Below are positions 15,294 to 17,808 of a stretch of 17,808 nucleotides of DNA, one piece after another (the stretch's first letter is position 1; every line of letters starts with the position of its first letter). The notes under the pieces were generated by a model. That model was not told the origin of the DNA, ran no database searches, and was given only the letters and a program-made list of their open reading frames with translations. The DNA lies in the NCBI GenBank assembly GCA_030728235.1, contig JANRAA010000229.1, forward strand, positions 1 through 17,808, read 5' to 3'. The translations under genes and the position numbers were made by a program. Source of the DNA: Flavobacteriales bacterium. Its GTDB lineage: Bacteria > Bacteroidota > Bacteroidia > Flavobacteriales_D > Sanyastnellaceae.

Positions 15294-16557
15294 CAAGGGA
15301 GTCTACTTCCCTGGATTGAATGCCTTGCGTTTCTTCGCAGCGTTTGCTGTGATCATTACGCACGTTGAGCTGATGAAGAAATATCTATCGGCGAAATACG
15401 GCTACACAACCCGTTGGATGGATTTCTGGGGTGTCTGGCACTCAGGCCCGAAGGCTGGCGAGCCTGTTGTTTCGAGCTATCCTTTGCAAACCATCCTCTC
15501 AAATCCAGATGTACATTTCTACCATCCTTTGGTTGCCGAAGCCGGTCCGCTGGGGGTTATCTTCTTTTTCGTCTTAAGTGGTTTTTTGATCACTTACCTC
15601 TTGTTTGCTGAAAAAGAAAAAACAGGAACCATTGCCACTGGAGCATTCTACTTGCGCCGCATTTTTAGAATTTGGCCATTGTATTACCTGATATTGATAC
15701 TTGGTTTTTTCGTTCTTCCGCACTTTGACGCGTTCTACGTCCCGTCGCAAACAGAAGCACTTTTTGACGGTTCATTCTGGACAAAATTTGGATTTTCAGC
15801 CGTGATATTGCCGAATGTAGCACTTGCATTTTTCATGGCCGTGCCCAACATCGGACAAATCTGGTCGATCGGTGTTGAGGAGCAGTTTTACCTTATTTGG
15901 CCTTGGATACTGCGAAAAGCCAAGCATCCTCTCCGAAACATTTTCCTCTTCACCACTGCGTGGATGATTCTCAAAATGGCCGTTTTCGTTTGGGGATCTA
16001 CTGCACCATCTGCATTGAGCATCGGAATGATGAAATTCATGGCCATGACCAAGCTGGAATGCATGGCATTGGGAGGCATCGGAGCTTGGTTGCTATATCA
16101 CAAGAAAAAGAAATTTCTGCAAATCATTTTTAACCCCATCGTTCAAGTGGCGTCTTATGTTGCGATTCCAGTGCTGTTGTACTTCACCCCGAGAATATTG
16201 CAAAATGGCGTCCACCTTGCCTATGGAATCTTGTTTCTCATCATCATTCTCAACGTTTCTTCCAATGTGAAAAGCATTTTGAAACTAGAGATTCCGATCT
16301 TGCACAAACTTGGTAAAATTAGCTTCGGAATATATATGTACCATATGATAATCGTAGTTTTCGTGCTGCATTTCGTTGGACAATATTTACCACAGATAGC
16401 AACAAGTGCTTGGGTCGACATCGTAGTGTATGCGTCATCTGCTCTGCTGACCATCGCAGTGTCTCATCTCTCCTATTATCGATTCGAGCAGTTTTTCATC
16501 ACCATCAAACAGCGTTATGCCAAAGTGGTAAGCGGAGAAGAGGCCAAGCAGACATGA
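15271..16557 (+). CDS. Membrane acyltransferase 3 family protein (OafA-like)
   Basis: This 428-residue integral membrane protein begins with GLNALRFFAAFAVIITHVE, the first AT3 helix, with the conserved family His at 31. GPLGVIFFFVLSGFLIT, FYLRRIFRIWPLYY and WSIGVEEQFYLIWP follow in family order, and about ten hydrophobic helices run to the C-terminus. Such enzymes O-acetylate or otherwise acylate surface sugars. The segment between helices one and two (about residues 34-92) is long and rich in aromatic and polar residues. I chose GTG at 15271 because a stop (TAA) lies immediately before it and the first in-frame ATG is inside the core. It overlaps the upstream transferase by 23 bases and wzy by four. 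It probably decorates the glycan before export. Confidence 0.88.
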   Translation: MTASKPNSKGVYFPGLNALRFFAAFAVIITHVELMKKYLSAKYGYTTRWMDFWGVWHSGPKAGEPVVSSYPLQTILSNPDVHFYHPLVAEAGPLGVIFFFVLSGFLITYLLFAEKEKTGTIATGAFYLRRIFRIWPLYYLILILGFFVLPHFDAFYVPSQTEALFDGSFWTKFGFSAVILPNVALAFFMAVPNIGQIWSIGVEEQFYLIWPWILRKAKHPLRNIFLFTTAWMILKMAVFVWGSTAPSALSIGMMKFMAMTKLECMALGGIGAWLLYHKKKKFLQIIFNPIVQVASYVAIPVLLYFTPRILQNGVHLAYGILFLIIILNVSSNVKSILKLEIPILHKLGKISFGIYMYHMIIVVFVLHFVGQYLPQIATSAWVDIVVYASSALLTIAVSHLSYYRFEQFFITIKQRYAKVVSGEEAKQT

Positions 16558-17808
16558 CAGGAAGATTCGCCATAATATCAATCTTGCTTACGCTCTTTTT
16601 GAGTTCGTATGTTCTCTTCAAATCTCCATTTGAAGGATACGTGACGTACTTGTTTATGTTGATTTTCTTCCCATTCTATATTTCAAAGTTCGGAATCCCT
16701 GCTTTGCCCGTTGTGATTTTCACACCGCTCCTGATTTCAGGATTGATATACATTCAAACACTCGACAACACCGATGTGCTATTCTTAAAAATCTTTCTTG
16801 GGTTTTTCTCATCGGTACTCTTTTATCGATATGTGCTGCAGGCCTTCGAATACGACGTCAGTAGGCTATTCGGTTATTATATGAAAGGAGCTGTTGTAGT
16901 TTCGATAATTGGCTTGATTCAAATCGCCAGCTACCAAGTTGGCTTTTCACCCGGTTATGACTTTTCGTGGATTTTAAATAAATGGGGACTCAGTCCGGGT
17001 GGACTTGGGATACGACTCAACAGCATCGTTTCAGAGCCGGCTCAGTTTGCGGCGGTTGTCGGCCCTGCTTTCTTCGTAAGCGCATACAACCTTGTCTTTA
17101 GAAAAAATCACTTCATAAAACGAAGGGCATCAATTATCATTATCATTGCCTACTCACTCACCTTCTCTACTCTTGGAATATTGGGTATCTCGCTCACGGT
17201 AGTTATTCTTGTAATCAACTATGGTTTCTTGCGGTATGTGCTCATTGTAGGTCCAATATTGTATTTCGGATTGAATTACGCCTACGACAATATCGACGAG
17301 TTCAGGGTGCGCTTTGATGGAGTTGTGACAACATTCTCTGACGAGGGAGAAGAATCGAAGAGCTACACCGACGTGCACGGTAGCTCGTTTGTATTGTACA
17401 ACAACTACGTCATTGCGAGCGAAAACTTCAAACGCAACCCATTGTTTGGAACAGGATTGGGATCTCACCCTATTGCTTTTGAACGCTTCAGTTTGACCAA
17501 GAACGCTCGCGTCTTGCAGGTAGATTTCAACAAAGCCGATGCAAACTCGATGTTTCTGCGCCTTATGTCTGAAACGGGATTGTACGGACTCATCTTGATG
17601 CTCGGCATTGTGATTCGCAACTTCGTTATGCGCAGAAATGCTATCAACGAAGAAAACTGGCTTATTTCGGGTGCTACATTGCTGATCATTTTGATTTACC
17701 TGATGCGGCAAGGACACTATTTCTTGAACGGATTACCCTTTTTCATTTGGCTGTATTACTCCACGCGAAAGAAAAACGACCAGCACAAAGCACACTTGGA
17801 CAGTCCTA
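16554..17808 (+). CDS. wzy: O-antigen polymerase (Wzy-like), 3' end cut by window
   Basis: The ATG lies in an ATGA overlap with the acyltransferase stop, and the frame is open for 418 codons to the right edge, so the C-terminus is missing or nearly complete. The translation is strongly hydrophobic with about ten predicted membrane segments. SEPAQFA (residues 160-166) and NPLFGTGLGSH (295-305) are the characteristic loops of the O-antigen ligase/polymerase superfamily, and a long polar loop of about residues 240-320 lies between them and the last helices. Wzy polymerises lipid-linked repeat units at the outer face of the inner membrane. A WaaL-type ligase is a weaker alternative; the position among glycosyltransferases favours Wzy. 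A long antisense ORF here (17154-17717) is a shadow. Confidence 0.85.
   Translation, partial: MTGRFAIISILLTLFLSSYVLFKSPFEGYVTYLFMLIFFPFYISKFGIPALPVVIFTPLLISGLIYIQTLDNTDVLFLKIFLGFFSSVLFYRYVLQAFEYDVSRLFGYYMKGAVVVSIIGLIQIASYQVGFSPGYDFSWILNKWGLSPGGLGIRLNSIVSEPAQFAAVVGPAFFVSAYNLVFRKNHFIKRRASIIIIIAYSLTFSTLGILGISLTVVILVINYGFLRYVLIVGPILYFGLNYAYDNIDEFRVRFDGVVTTFSDEGEESKSYTDVHGSSFVLYNNYVIASENFKRNPLFGTGLGSHPIAFERFSLTKNARVLQVDFNKADANSMFLRLMSETGLYGLILMLGIVIRNFVMRRNAINEENWLISGATLLIILIYLMRQGHYFLNGLPFFIWLYYSTRKKNDQHKAHLDSP

Noticed and set aside
17154..17717. 187-codon open frame on the minus strand
   Set aside because: It lies wholly antisense to the wzy-like gene, whose frame has clear membrane-protein and polymerase motifs. 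The antisense translation has no recognisable domain.
1..17808. CRISPR arrays, tRNA genes, insertion sequences, phage genes or defence systems
   Set aside because: I saw no regularly spaced repeats, transposase or integrase motifs, tRNA-like folds or restriction/toxin domains on reading both strands.

Overview
The window comes from a member of the Bacteroidota, most likely a Flavobacteriales-like lineage. Two things point there. The first gene ends in a type A C-terminal sorting domain of the type IX secretion system, a pathway confined to this phylum. Some upstream regions also carry matches to the Bacteroidota -7 promoter box (TAnnTTTG). The genus cannot be determined from this sequence.

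Layout: (1) bases 1-893 hold the 3' end of a secreted, surface-sorted protein, followed by a 96-base gap. (2) Bases 990-7898 hold seven tightly coupled genes: a MurG/PseG-like GT-B protein, a short NeuA-like cytidylyltransferase, an asparagine-synthase-type amidotransferase, a NeuB-like synthase without its usual C-terminal domain, an unrecognised protein with sialyltransferase-like motifs, and HisH and HisF paralogues. (3) After a 63-base gap with a promoter-like box, bases 7962-17808 hold eight further coupled genes: a WbpG-type N-acetyl-sugar amidotransferase, a WlbA-type dehydrogenase, a hexapeptide acetyltransferase, a WbpE/DegT-type aminotransferase, three GT4-like glycosyltransferases, a membrane acyltransferase and an O-antigen polymerase cut by the window end. 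All genes are on the + strand, and most overlap or lie within a few bases of the next one. No intergenic stretch reaches 300 bases, and I saw no tRNA, rRNA, CRISPR array, insertion sequence or long repeat.

Together this is an O-antigen, capsule or S-layer-glycan locus rich in nitrogen-modified acidic sugars. The dehydrogenase, aminotransferase and acetyltransferase match the 3-oxidation, transamination and N-acetylation steps that make UDP-2,3-diacetamido uronic acids. WbpG, HisH and HisF form the known set that converts an N-acetyl group to an acetamidino group with ammonia from glutamine. The MurG/PseG-like, NeuB-like and NeuA-like proteins look like a reduced or divergent nonulosonic-acid (sialic-acid-like) module. 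AsnB could amidate a sugar carboxylate. The glycosyltransferases assemble the repeat, the acyltransferase decorates it and Wzy polymerises it.

The most unusual region is the first operon half. There the NeuB-like enzyme lacks the SAF domain, the NeuA-like enzyme is short and has an altered metal-site motif, and no dedicated precursor-sugar genes are present. The HisF (Asp11 replaced by Thr) and WbpG (two of four N-terminal cysteines lost) also depart from their families.
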